A stretch of 64,000 nt of DNA from Jiangella asiatica (lineage in GTDB: Bacteria > Actinomycetota > Actinomycetes > Jiangellales > Jiangellaceae), in contig NZ_SMKZ01000012.1 in assembly GCF_004349065.1 (NCBI RefSeq), positions 62,001 to 126,000 on the forward strand. Direction: 5' to 3'. Positions within the stretch are counted from its first letter, which is position 1. Every line of letters begins with the position of its first letter. Positions 47,418 to 56,451 of this stretch are shown piece after piece. The notes below the pieces were generated by a model, which saw only the letters and a program-made list of their open reading frames with translations, was not told where the DNA came from and did no database searches. The position numbers were made by a program, and so were the translations under genes.

Positions 47418-48208
47418 TGGCCCGCTTCGACGGCGAGGCCGTGGTCGTGGTGGGTGCCGGCGGCGGCATCGGCGCTGCGGTGGTGTCCGCCTTCGCCGCC
47501 GGCGGCGCGGCGGTCGTCCTCGTCGACCAGCGCTCCGACGTGGCGGCACGAGCGGCCGACCTCGGGGGGACCTCGGCCGCCGTGGTCGGCGACGGCTCGG
47601 ACCCTGAGGTCCTGGAGCGGGCGGTCGACTCCGCGGCCGGAGCCGGGCGCCTGACCACGCTGGTGTACGCCGTCGCCTATCAGCGGCCGGCGTCGGTGCT
47701 CGACCTGACGTCGCAGGAGTGGGACCGGGCCCACGACGTCGCCGTGAAAGGAGCCTGGCTCGCCGCCGGCCGGTTCGCGTCGGCCGTCCGGCAGCAGCGC
47801 GGCGGGCCCGCGTCGATCGTGATGATCGCGTCGATCCACGCCTACCAGGCCTATCCGCGCGACGCCGCCTACGGGACCGCGAAGGCCGCGCTGGTGGGCC
47901 TGACCCGCTCGCTCGCGGTCGAGCTCGGGCCGCTGGGCATCCGGTGCAACGCGGTGGCACCCGGGTTCATCGCGGTCGAGCGCAACCGCGAGGCGTGGCG
48001 CCGGCCGGAGCAGGCGGCGCGGCACGCCGCCCGCAACCCGCTGCGCCGGCTGGGGCGCCCCGAGGACGTCGCAGGCGTCGTCACGTTCCTCGCATCCGAT
48101 GACGCGGCCCATGTGAACGGTGTATGCCTGCTGGTGGACGGCGGCGAGCTCGCCGCCGGGCCGGGCGACTTCGATCGGGATCACGACGTGCTCACGGAGG
48201 ACCAATGA
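47417..48208 (+). CDS. SDR-family dehydrogenase of the catabolic operon
   Basis: 263 residues, short-chain dehydrogenase. Cofactor motif VVVVGAGGGIGAAVVSAFAA with Asp38-type NAD preference (VVLVDQRSDV), a catalytic Ser in SIVMIASIHAYQAY and the YxxxK pair in AAYGTAKAALVGLTRSLAVE. C-terminal GRPEDVAGVVTFLASDDAAH is standard. Probably oxidises a sugar, lactone or keto-acid intermediate. It overlaps the dehydratase stop and the ROK start. Confidence 0.92.
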   Translation: MARFDGEAVVVVGAGGGIGAAVVSAFAAGGAAVVLVDQRSDVAARAADLGGTSAAVVGDGSDPEVLERAVDSAAGAGRLTTLVYAVAYQRPASVLDLTSQEWDRAHDVAVKGAWLAAGRFASAVRQQRGGPASIVMIASIHAYQAYPRDAAYGTAKAALVGLTRSLAVELGPLGIRCNAVAPGFIAVERNREAWRRPEQAARHAARNPLRRLGRPEDVAGVVTFLASDDAAHVNGVCLLVDGGELAAGPGDFDRDHDVLTEDQ

Positions 48209-49407
48209 CCTGGCGCACCACCTCCAGCCTCCATCCGGTGACGATGCGTCAGCAGAACCTCGCCACCGTGTTGAAGGTGATCCTCGCCCACGGCCCGATC
48301 CCACGCGCCGAGATCACCGAGATCGCCGGGACGTCCTCGGGCACGACGACCAAGCTCACGGCCGCACTGATCGACGCGGGCGTGGTCAGGGAGCTGACGG
48401 CGTCCGGGCCGGCCGCCGGCGCGGGACGACCGCGCGTGCCGCTCGACCTCGACACGACCAGCCGCGCCGTCCTGACGTTGCACATCGGCGTGCACTACTC
48501 GCTGGTCGCCGCTGTCGACCTGCGGGCCGAGCAGATCCTGCAACGGCAGGTGGCACACAGCTCTGCCGAAGCCGAGTCGGTGATACGTGGGGCCGCCGAG
48601 GCTCTCGCCGAGCTCCGCGACCAGCTCAGCGGGCGGCACGTGGTGGGCGTGGGCATCACCTCCGGTGGCTCCGTCGACCACACGGCCGGCAGGCTGATGC
48701 ACCACGCCGAGCTCGGCTGGACCGAGGTCCCGGTCCGAGATCTCGTCGCCGAGCAGCTCGGGCTGGAGGTCGTCTACGACAACGAGGCCCGCGGTGAGGC
48801 TCTGGCCGAGTTGACGTTCGGTGTGGGGTCCAGCGCGGACAACGTGATCGCGCTGTTCGTCGGGAGCGTGGTGGAGGCCGCGCTCGTCGTCAACCGGCAG
48901 ATCCACCGCGGCGCCCGCGGCATCGCGGGCACGGTCGCCCACCTTCCCGTCGGGGCAGCGCAAGGGCCCCGCTGCGAGTGCGGCCGGACCAACTGCCTGC
49001 GCATGGTGGCGAGCAACACCGGGCTGCTCGCGCTCGCCCGGGAACGGGGCCTCGCCACGGAGTCGACCACCTACGAGGAGCTGGTGAACCGCGGTGCCGA
49101 CGCCGCCGTCAGCGACCTGCTGGCGCTGCGCGGGCGCTGGGTGGGCGAGGCGGTCGGAACCCTCACGGACCTGCTGGACCCGGACGCGGTCACCCTGTCC
49201 GGCAACGCGACCCATGCCGACGGTTTCCTCGACGCGGTCCGCGACGGCATGCGTGCGGCCGACCCGAGCCGGCCCGACGGCATCGTGCAGCTGGCGACGT
49301 TCGGCGAGCGGTCGACCGCTGCCGCGGCGGCGGCGCTGCTCCTGGACCGCTACTTCACCGACCCGGTCGCGTTCGAGCCGGGCCTCGACACCCACCAGGC
49401 CGGCTGA
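48205..49407 (+). CDS. ROK-family transcriptional regulator
   Basis: 400 residues. N-terminal winged helix (RQQNLATVLKVILAHGPIPR, AEITEIAGTSSGTTTKLTAA) and a C-terminal ROK domain with VVGVGITSGGSVDHTAG, VVYDNEARGEALAELTFG and the zinc motif CECGRTNCLR. ROK repressors bind sugars or sugar phosphates through the kinase-like domain and release their operator. It closes the operon (ATGA overlap with the SDR gene), so the operon encodes its own regulator. Palindromes at 39791 and 49463 are candidate sites. Confidence 0.93.
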   Translation: MTWRTTSSLHPVTMRQQNLATVLKVILAHGPIPRAEITEIAGTSSGTTTKLTAALIDAGVVRELTASGPAAGAGRPRVPLDLDTTSRAVLTLHIGVHYSLVAAVDLRAEQILQRQVAHSSAEAESVIRGAAEALAELRDQLSGRHVVGVGITSGGSVDHTAGRLMHHAELGWTEVPVRDLVAEQLGLEVVYDNEARGEALAELTFGVGSSADNVIALFVGSVVEAALVVNRQIHRGARGIAGTVAHLPVGAAQGPRCECGRTNCLRMVASNTGLLALARERGLATESTTYEELVNRGADAAVSDLLALRGRWVGEAVGTLTDLLDPDAVTLSGNATHADGFLDAVRDGMRAADPSRPDGIVQLATFGERSTAAAAAALLLDRYFTDPVAFEPGLDTHQAG

Positions 49408-49422
49408 CTCCCGGACCGCCCA

Positions 49423-49452
49423 TTGACGACCTCGGGACCTGCCCGGTAGATT
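49423..49452 (+). promoter_or_regulatory. Promoter of the GH5 gene
   Basis: TTGACG (49423-49428), 18 bases, TAGATT (49447-49452). A predicted start near 49459 places the palindrome 49463-49487 immediately downstream, where a repressor would block transcription. Confidence 0.6.
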
Positions 49453-49462
49453 CCTGACCACT

Positions 49463-49487
49463 AATTATCTTTGCTAAGAAGATAATT
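49463..49487. promoter_or_regulatory. AATTATCTT-N7-AAGATAATT operator candidate
   Basis: Perfect 9-bp A+T-rich arms around TGCTAAG, striking in this G+C-rich DNA. It is placed just after the GH5 promoter. Its half-site resembles the CGAAGAAATT half at 39801, suggesting one regulator for both promoters. ROK-family repressors use A+T-rich palindromes of this kind. Confidence 0.65.
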
Positions 49488-49524
49488 CAGCGGAGAACCA
49501 ATCCCAACGTCGCAGGAGGTTCCC

Positions 49525-51054
49525 ATGCGTGTGCTGTCCCATCGGTTACCCGTGGCGTCGGCGGTGCTCATCGCCGGTTCCGTGCTGGCGGCTGTGCCGG
49601 CCGGTGCCGAGGAGGCGACCGCGGATCCCGGTGTCGCCGGCGTAGCCGCCGGTTCCGGTTCCTTGGTCGTTGCCGGTACGTCGACACCGTACGTGCCGCA
49701 GGGCTTCAACTCCGTCGGCATCCTCTACCCCGAGGAGTACCCGCAGCTGTGCGACTCGATCGGGATGAACCAGGAGACCAGGGACGAACTGTCCGATGTC
49801 CGTGCCGCGATGGTCAACGACACGGCCGAGCAGATCCTCGCCATGAAGACGTACTGGAACGCCGACGCGGTGCGGTTCCAGGTGAGCCAGGGTGCCCTCG
49901 CGTTGGAGGCCACCGACCCGGGGCCGGACCCGTACACCGACACCGTCCTCGACGTGGTGGCGCAGGCCCGGGCGCTGGGCATGGTCGTCATCGTGTCCGT
50001 GCAGACGCAGACCTACGGGTGCACGCCGCGCGTCGACGGCGACCAGGTCAAGCTGCCCAACGAGGACACGCTCGCCGCGTGGACGCAGCTCGCCCCATCG
50101 TGGGGCGATGACAAGGGCATCGTCCTGGAGATCTTCAACGAGCCGCAGAGCAAGCGGCCCTGCCCGACCGGGGTCGACTGGTCGTGGCCGGAATGGGCGT
50201 ACGGTTGCGACACCGATCCCGACACGGGAATCGACGGCATGGTGCCGCTCGGCCTGGCCGTGCGAGAGCTCGCCCCGGACAACGTGCTGCTGTTCGACGG
50301 TGACAACAACGCCGGCAAGTTCAACGACTTCGTGCCCCCGCCGGAGATGCCCGACAACTCCGCCTACGCCGTCCACCCGTACTTCTACGCCGACGGCCCC
50401 ACCGGCGACGGCCCCGCCGGAGGCGAGGGCTGGGACGACCGCTTCGGCCACCTGCAGGACAGCGGTGAGGCCCTCGTGGCCACCGAGTGGAACGGGTCGG
50501 CGTCGTGCCGGGAGCCGGAGCTGGCGGCCGAGCTCGTCCAGGACTACCTGCCCGCCCACGACATCGGCCTGTTCGTGCACTCGTGGGACGCGCCGGCGGC
50601 GAGGCTGGTGAGCGCGACCTACGAGCCGGTCGACTCCGTGACGAAATGCCCGGAGTTCACCGGGGCCAGCCTGGCCTACGACCAGTTCTGGTCGCAGGCC
50701 GCCGGCGGCGACCCGGCGCCTGAGGTGCACGTCGCCTCGGTCGGCATGTCGGGCGGCTCGGTCGACGCGGTGACCGTGGCGATGGCCGACACCGGCAGCG
50801 ACGACGGCGCGAGCGGGCCGCTGGAGGTGCGCTCCGTGCTGCTCCTCGTGCAGCAGGCCGGCACCGGCAGGACGACGGCGGTGACGAGCATGAGCCTGGA
50901 CACGACCGAGCCGTGGGCGAACGGTAGCTTGACGCTCGCAACCGCGTCCGGCCTGGCCGACCGGCGGATCGCCGCCTCGTCCGGCGACGTGTTGATCGTC
51001 CGGGTGCGGTACTCCGGCGGTGAGAGCCGGGAGATCGCCTACCCGGTCGGCTGA
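49525..51054 (+). CDS. Secreted GH5-type glycoside hydrolase
   Basis: 509 residues. Signal peptide (VLSHRLPVASAVLIAGSVLA, cut near GAEEA). The TIM-barrel catalytic domain has the acid/base Glu206 in IVLEIFNEPQ and the nucleophile Glu321 in ALVATEWNGSASC, the GH5 layout. DAVRFQVSQGALALEATD and AVHPYFYADG are other family-like strands. A C-terminal beta domain (~395-509) may bind carbohydrate. It presumably releases oligosaccharides for the adjacent transporter. ATG at 49525 with AGGAGG upstream. Its stop overlaps an ATG (TGATG) ahead of the sulfatase genes. Confidence 0.85.
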   Translation: MRVLSHRLPVASAVLIAGSVLAAVPAGAEEATADPGVAGVAAGSGSLVVAGTSTPYVPQGFNSVGILYPEEYPQLCDSIGMNQETRDELSDVRAAMVNDTAEQILAMKTYWNADAVRFQVSQGALALEATDPGPDPYTDTVLDVVAQARALGMVVIVSVQTQTYGCTPRVDGDQVKLPNEDTLAAWTQLAPSWGDDKGIVLEIFNEPQSKRPCPTGVDWSWPEWAYGCDTDPDTGIDGMVPLGLAVRELAPDNVLLFDGDNNAGKFNDFVPPPEMPDNSAYAVHPYFYADGPTGDGPAGGEGWDDRFGHLQDSGEALVATEWNGSASCREPELAAELVQDYLPAHDIGLFVHSWDAPAARLVSATYEPVDSVTKCPEFTGASLAYDQFWSQAAGGDPAPEVHVASVGMSGGSVDAVTVAMADTGSDDGASGPLEVRSVLLLVQQAGTGRTTAVTSMSLDTTEPWANGSLTLATASGLADRRIAASSGDVLIVRVRYSGGESREIAYPVG

Positions 51055-51071
51055 TGGAAGGGTCGCTGGCC

Positions 51072-52903
51072 ATGAGCGGTACCGACCTGGCGCGCCAGCG
51101 TGCGATCTTCGTGTTCTTCGACACGCTCAACCGCCGGTACCTGCCGCCCTACGGCAACTCCTGGGTTCACGCACCGAACTTCACCCGGCTCGCGCAGCGC
51201 GCGGTGACGTTCGACAACTGCTACGCCGGCAGCATGCCGTGCATGCCGGCACGACGAGAGCTGCACACCGGGCGATACGGGTTCCTGCACCGTGGCTGGG
51301 GGCCGCTGGAGCCGTACGACGACTCCATGCCGCAGCTGCTCGCCGAGGACGGCGTGTACACCCATCTGGCCAGCGACCATCAGCACTACTGGGAGGACGG
51401 CGGCGGGACGTATCACACGCGGTACCGCTCATGGGAGTTCTTCCGCGGGCAGGAGGGCGATCCATGGAAGGGCCAGGTAGCCGAGCCGGACATGCCCGAC
51501 GCGGTCCGGCTGGTCCGCAACCAGCTCTGGCGGCAGGACTGGGTGAACCGGTCGCATCTCCAGCGTGAGGAGGAGCACCCACAGACGCTCACCGTCGACG
51601 CCGGGTTGGAGTTCATCGCCACCAACCATGACCAGGACAGGTGGCTGGTCCAGATCGAGACCTTCGACCCGCACGAGCCGTTCTTCACGTACAAGAACTA
51701 TCGCGACCGGTATCCGCACGACTACGACGGCCCGCACTTCGACTGGCCCGAGTACAAGCGGCTCACCGAGCGGCCGGTCGCCGTGGACCACGTCCGCTAC
51801 GAGTACGCGGCACTCTTGAGCATGTGCGACCACTCGCTGGGCCGCGTGCTCGACGCGATGGACCGGTACGGCCTGTGGGCCGACACCATGCTGGTCGTCG
51901 GCACCGACCACGGCTTCCTGCTCGGCGAGCACGGCTGGTGGGGCAAGAACGCCCAACCGTGGTACGACGAGACCATCCACACGCCGCTGTTCATCTGGGA
52001 CCCGCGGTCCGGTCACGGTGGGCAGCGCCGGTCCAGCCTGGTGCAGACCGTCGACCTCGCACCGACGCTGCTGGAGTACTTCGGCGTCCAGCGGCCGCCG
52101 GACATGCAGGGCGTGCCCCTGAAGGACACCATCGCGTCCGACCGGCCGGTGCGGGCCGCGGGCCTCTTCGGATCGTTCGGCGGCCACGTCAACGTCACGG
52201 ACGGCCGGTACGTGTACATGCGCGCGTGCTCCACGCCGCGGAACGGGCCTTTGTACGAGTACACCCTGATGCCCACCCACATGCGGGCCCGGTTCGCGAC
52301 GGACGAGCTCGCCGGTGCGGAGCTGGTGGACCCGTTCGCGTTCACCAGGGGCTGCCCGACGCTGCGCGTGCCCGCGCCGGGCCAGGTGAACACCCACGTC
52401 TTCGGGACCCTGCTCTTCGACCTCGAGACCGATCCGGCGCAGGAGCGCCTGCTCGTCGACGACGAGCTGGAGCGCCGGATGGCCACCCTCATGGTCGAGC
52501 TCATGCGCTCCGCCGATGCCCCGCACGAGCAGTACGAGCGCCTGGGCCTGCCGGCGGACGGCGACGTCGAAGATCGTCACCTGCTCGTTCGGCGGCAGCG
52601 TGAACACAGCGAGCGCGCCGCGGCCGCGCTGCCACGGCCGGAGGACCTGCCTGCGGGCCCGATCGACCTGAGCACGCCGATCGGCGCACTGCTCGCCGAA
52701 CCAGACGTGGCCGACGTCATCCACGCGACGGTGCCCGGGTTGCTCGACAATCCACGGGTGCCACGCTTGGGCACGTGTCGTTGCTGGACCTGGCGGCGCT
52801 GGCACCCAGCGTGCTGGACGCGCCGCGGTTGCGGGCGCTTGCCCAGGCACTCGCCGAACTCCGGCCCGTCCATGAACTACCGAGGAAGGACCCCGATGGA
52901 TAG
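51072..52903 (+). CDS. Sulfatase 1 (frameshifted near its 3' end)
   Basis: About 610 residues if the frame is restored. Formylglycine site Cys57 in SMPCMPARRELHTGR (CxPxR), metal site IFVFFDTLNRRYLPPYGN, and TMLVVGTDHGFLLGEHGWWG with its Asp-His. ATG at 51072 has GGAAGGG nine bases upstream. The expected protein end (GHVSLLDLAALAPSVLDAPR, then LRALAQALAELRPVHELP) is read only after a -1 shift near 52755-52765 and stops at TAG 52901, eight bases into sulfatase 2. Without the shift, translation would run on into sulfatase 2. A one-base deletion or a sequencing error explains this. Confidence 0.85.
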
Positions 52904-54329
52904 TCCACGGAACGTGGTGCTGATCTGCGTGGACCAGTGGCGCGGCGACTGCTTGTCGGCCGACGGCCACCCGGTCGTACACACGCCGCACCTGGACGCG
53001 CTGGCCGCACGCGGCGCGCGCTTCCGCCGGGCCTACTCGGCGACCCCGACGTGCATCCCCGCACGTGCGGCGCTGATGACCGGACTGTCCCAGCGGTCGC
53101 ATCGGCGGGTCGGCTACGAGAACGCTCGTCCGTGGGACTACCAGCTCACCATGGCCGGGGAGTTCCGACGGGCCGGCTATCAGACCCAGGCCATCGGCAA
53201 GATGCACGTCTACCCCGAACGCTCCCGGCTCGGGTTCGACGACGTCGTGCTGCACGACGGTTACCTGCACTTCGCCCGGCGCCGCCACCGGCCCTACGAG
53301 GAGTTCGACGACTACCTCCCGTGGTTGCGCATGCAGGCCGGTGCCAGCGCGGTCGAGGACTACTACGACAACGGACTCAACGGCAACTCCATGGTCGCCA
53401 GGCCCTGGGACAAGCCGGAGGCCTGGCACCCCACGGCCTGGACGGTGACCCAGGCGACCTCCTGGCTCTACCGCCGGGACCGTCGCGACCCGTTCTTCCT
53501 CTACCTGTCGTTCCACCGGCCACATCCTCCGTTCGACCCGCCGGAGTGGGCGTTCGAGCAGTACCTCCAGGCGCCGTGGTACGCACCTGTCGTCGGCGAC
53601 TGGGTCGGCGCGCTGGAGCCGTATCACGAGGACTGGCGGCACAACCCGGTCGCCGCCCGGATGGCGCCGAACGTGCTGCACCGGGCCCGCGCCGGCTACT
53701 ACGGGCATCTCGCGCACATCGATCTGCAGATCAACCGGTTCCTCGAGACCCTCGGCGAGTTCGGGTTGGCCGAGGACACCGTGATCTGCTTCGTCTCCGA
53801 CCACGGCGAGATGCTCGGTGAGCACCACCTGTTCCAGAAGGGCCTCCCGTACGAAGGTGCCGCGCGCATCCCGTTCCTGCTGGCCGGGCCAGGCGTGCCG
53901 GCAGGGATGGTCCAGGACGAGGTCGTCGAGCTCCGCGACGTGATGCCGACGCTGCTCGACGCCGCGGGCGTCCCGGTGCCGGGCGGCATCGACGGTCGCA
54001 GCGTCCTGCCGCTGCTCCACGGGTCCGGCGCCACCTGGCGGGACCACCTGCACGGCGAGCATCCGAACCTCGGTCAGAAGCTCCACTGGGTCACCGACCA
54101 TCGCTGGAAGTACGTCTGGTGGTCCGCGGACGGCCGCGAGCAGCTGTTCGACCTGTCCACCGATCCGCAGGAGTGCCGGGACCTGGCCGGCGACGTGTCG
54201 GCGAGGCCGGTGCTGGACCGGCTCAGAGGCTTGCTGATCGAGGACCTGTGGGACCGCGAGGAGAAATACGTCGACGCCGGCCGGCTGGTCACCGGCGTGC
54301 CCTCCCAGACCTGGCTGGAGAAGGGGTGA
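52896..54329 (+). CDS. Sulfatase 2
   Basis: 477 residues. Formylglycine site Cys53 in SATPTCIPARAALMTGLSQR, metal site NVVLICVDQWRGDCLSADGH, the substrate-lysine region GKMHVYPERSRLGF, and VICFVSDHGEMLGEHHLFQK. The shape is that of choline-sulfatase/heparan-type S1 sulfatases. Requires formylglycine maturation by FGE, not encoded here. ATG at 52896 with GGAAGGA upstream; it overlaps the restored end of sulfatase 1 by eight bases and sulfatase 3 by four. Confidence 0.93.
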   Translation: MDSPRNVVLICVDQWRGDCLSADGHPVVHTPHLDALAARGARFRRAYSATPTCIPARAALMTGLSQRSHRRVGYENARPWDYQLTMAGEFRRAGYQTQAIGKMHVYPERSRLGFDDVVLHDGYLHFARRRHRPYEEFDDYLPWLRMQAGASAVEDYYDNGLNGNSMVARPWDKPEAWHPTAWTVTQATSWLYRRDRRDPFFLYLSFHRPHPPFDPPEWAFEQYLQAPWYAPVVGDWVGALEPYHEDWRHNPVAARMAPNVLHRARAGYYGHLAHIDLQINRFLETLGEFGLAEDTVICFVSDHGEMLGEHHLFQKGLPYEGAARIPFLLAGPGVPAGMVQDEVVELRDVMPTLLDAAGVPVPGGIDGRSVLPLLHGSGATWRDHLHGEHPNLGQKLHWVTDHRWKYVWWSADGREQLFDLSTDPQECRDLAGDVSARPVLDRLRGLLIEDLWDREEKYVDAGRLVTGVPSQTWLEKG

Positions 54330-55738
54330 CCGCACCGGTGGCCCGGCCGAACATCGTGGTGATCGTCTCCGACGATCACGGCTACGCCGACTTCGGCCGG
54401 TTGGGCATCCACGACGGGGTACGCACGCCGGGGCTGGACCGCCTCGCCGCGCAGAGCGTCGCGTGCACCGACGCCTATGTCACGGCGCCGATCTGTAGCC
54501 CGTCGCGGGCCGCCCTGATCTCGGGGGCGTATCAGCAGCGGTGGGGGGCCACCTGGTTCGGTGACTCAAGATTTCCCGATCACCTGCCCACGATCGCCGA
54601 GCGGCTGTCCGCGCTCGGCTACGCGACCGGCTACTTCGGAAAGGTGCACTACGGGCAGGAGCGCGCGGGCGATGTCGCCTGCCCGCCGCGGCACGGGTTC
54701 GCCGAGTCGTTCTACGGGTTGGCCGGTACCCAGCAGGGCCGGTTGAACTACCTGCGCCACTCCGAGGCGGCGGTCGCCGAGTACGGCCCGGAGGCGGCGC
54801 GGCGGATGGCGGTACTGCCGCTGTTCGACGGGGACGACGAGGTCGAGTACGAGGGTTTCCTGACCGCCGAGCTGGGGCGCCGGGCCGTCGACTTCGTCGC
54901 CCGCCACGAGGACGAGCCGTTCTTCGCGATGGTGGCGTTCAACGCGGTGCACAACTTCTGCTTCCAGCTCCCGCGGGCAGAGCTGGACCGACGCGGCCTG
55001 CCCGAGTACGGCGACTGGAACGAGGCCACGTCGGCCTACGACGAGTGGTACGAAGAGGTGATCTGGCCGAGCCTCCCACACGGGCGGGAGTACTACCTGG
55101 CGCAGCTCGAGCTGATGGACGCCGAGATCGGCCGGCTGCTCGACGAGCTCGACCGGCGCGGGCTCGCGGACGACACGATCGTGGTGTACCTGACCGACAA
55201 CGGCGGCTCCACCTGCAACTTCGGTGACAACGCACCGCTGCGCGGCGGCAAGTACAGCCTCTACGAGGGCGGCATCCGGGTGCCGATGTTCGTCCGGTGG
55301 CCGGCGGGCGGCATCCCCGCCGGCGTCGAGCGATCCGGGCTGGTCAGCGCGATGGACCTCGTCCCGACCCTCGTCGCGGCCGCGGGTGGCGCGGGTCCGG
55401 CGGCCGGCATCGACGGGGTGAACCAGCTGGCGTTCCTGCGCGGCGAGGCCGAGTCAGCGCACGAGGCGTTGCACTGGGACTGCCGGTTCCAGTGGGCCGT
55501 GCGATCGGGCCGCTGGAAACTGCGCTGGACCGACGGCCAGGACCCACGCGTAGAGTCCCTGCTGCGCGGCGAGCACGTCGACGTCGGCTCCGGCCTCGCG
55601 CTCTACGACCTGCACGACGACATCGGGGAGACGCGTGACCTCGCCGGCGACCACGCCGATGTCGTCGCGCGGCTGGCCGCCCGGCACGCCGCATGGCGGC
55701 GCGAGGTGCGGCTCGAATCCGGGAGCGACGAGGTCTAG
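54326..55738 (+). CDS. Sulfatase 3
   Basis: 470 residues from GTG at 54326. Formylglycine site Cys57 in VTAPICSPSRAALISGAYQQ, metal site PNIVVIVSDDHGYADFGRLG, Lys-containing YFGKVHYGQERAGD and TIVVYLTDNGGSTCNFGDNA. C-terminal RFQWAVRSGRWKLRW and ALYDLHDDIGETRDLAGDHA are typical of arylsulfatase-A-like S1 enzymes. Coupled to sulfatase 2 (GTGA). It has the same CxPxR maturation site as the others but is otherwise divergent, so the three probably remove different sulfate esters. Confidence 0.93.
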   Translation: MTAPVARPNIVVIVSDDHGYADFGRLGIHDGVRTPGLDRLAAQSVACTDAYVTAPICSPSRAALISGAYQQRWGATWFGDSRFPDHLPTIAERLSALGYATGYFGKVHYGQERAGDVACPPRHGFAESFYGLAGTQQGRLNYLRHSEAAVAEYGPEAARRMAVLPLFDGDDEVEYEGFLTAELGRRAVDFVARHEDEPFFAMVAFNAVHNFCFQLPRAELDRRGLPEYGDWNEATSAYDEWYEEVIWPSLPHGREYYLAQLELMDAEIGRLLDELDRRGLADDTIVVYLTDNGGSTCNFGDNAPLRGGKYSLYEGGIRVPMFVRWPAGGIPAGVERSGLVSAMDLVPTLVAAAGGAGPAAGIDGVNQLAFLRGEAESAHEALHWDCRFQWAVRSGRWKLRWTDGQDPRVESLLRGEHVDVGSGLALYDLHDDIGETRDLAGDHADVVARLAARHAAWRREVRLESGSDEV

Positions 55739-56268
55739 GCCAGGATCGGGAACCGCCGCACCAACGGGGTCGAGCGCCACGGCCGGCCCAGGCCGAGCAC
55801 GTCGCCGGCATCGGTGACCGCCAGCCCGACCAGGCTGAGCGCGTAGACGAGGTGCTCGTCCATGAACGGGTTGTTCTCCTGCGGCAGGTTGGTCGCCCAC
55901 AGCATCAGCAGCAGCGGCACGCCCGTGATGGCCGCGACGCGGACCCCGATGCCGAGCACCAGGGCCAGGCCGAGGCCCAGCTGCCCGATCATGAACGACC
56001 AGTCGGCCCACACGGTGCCGGCCATCGCCTGGAACGCGGCACCGAACGGTCCGTCGACGCCGCCGAGGTAACCACCGGTCGGGCTGCCGCCATCGAGCCA
56101 CGAGCGCTCCGCGGGTGTGGAGTAGCCGAGGCCGAACAGCTTGTCGAGGAAGGACCAGAGGAACAGCCAGCCCAGGGCGATGCGGACCAGGCCGAGAACC
56201 GGATGTGCCGTGCGGTCCGAAGGACGGTGGCTGGACTGGCGGGCCAGGCGGGGGGAGAGCTCGCTCAT
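55735..56268 (-). CDS. DoxX-family membrane protein
   Basis: 177 residues, four predicted helices: VLGLVRIALGWLFLWSFLDK, FMIGQLGLGLALVLGIGVRV, TGVPLLLMLWATNL and HLVYALSLVGLAVTD. Fits DoxX/thiosulfate-quinone-oxidoreductase-small-subunit-like membrane proteins; redox role not proven. ATG at 56268 with GAAAGGA upstream. The stop shares four bases with the convergent sulfatase 3 stop (CTAG). Proximity to sulfatases may be chance. Confidence 0.85.
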   Translation of the reverse strand: MSELSPRLARQSSHRPSDRTAHPVLGLVRIALGWLFLWSFLDKLFGLGYSTPAERSWLDGGSPTGGYLGGVDGPFGAAFQAMAGTVWADWSFMIGQLGLGLALVLGIGVRVAAITGVPLLLMLWATNLPQENNPFMDEHLVYALSLVGLAVTDAGDVLGLGRPWRSTPLVRRFPILA

Positions 56269-56451
56269 CGCAGTCCTTTCGTCACGGGTGCGTCGGCCGT
56301 GATACGGCAGGACGGCCCGGGTGGATTGCCCGAATCCTGTCCATCACCGAATTGACGACTACAGGTCGCGCCGCAGTCATCGGTGCCTCGCGGCCCGGCG
56401 TCGTCCGAATCCTTCAAGACGCCGGCGTGCCACCGGCCCTAGCTTGGGGTC

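Noticed and set aside
52750-52770. Programmed -1 ribosomal frameshifting in sulfatase 1
   Set aside because: No slippery X-XXY-YYZ heptamer and no obvious downstream pseudoknot; fusion to the next enzyme would have no clear purpose. A deletion or sequencing error is simpler.
51072-54329. A single 1091-residue double-sulfatase protein
   Set aside because: The junction residues are non-native and a one-base shift restores a sensible end for the first enzyme plus an overlapping start with ribosome site for the second. Two genes are far likelier.
51429-54335. Long open frame antisense to sulfatases 1 and 2
   Set aside because: Same G+C-bias shadow effect; the forward strand encodes clear sulfatase motifs.
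55735-56268. DoxX protein as part of the sulfatase operon
   Set aside because: It lies on the opposite strand and converges with sulfatase 3, so it is not co-transcribed. A functional link is not supported.
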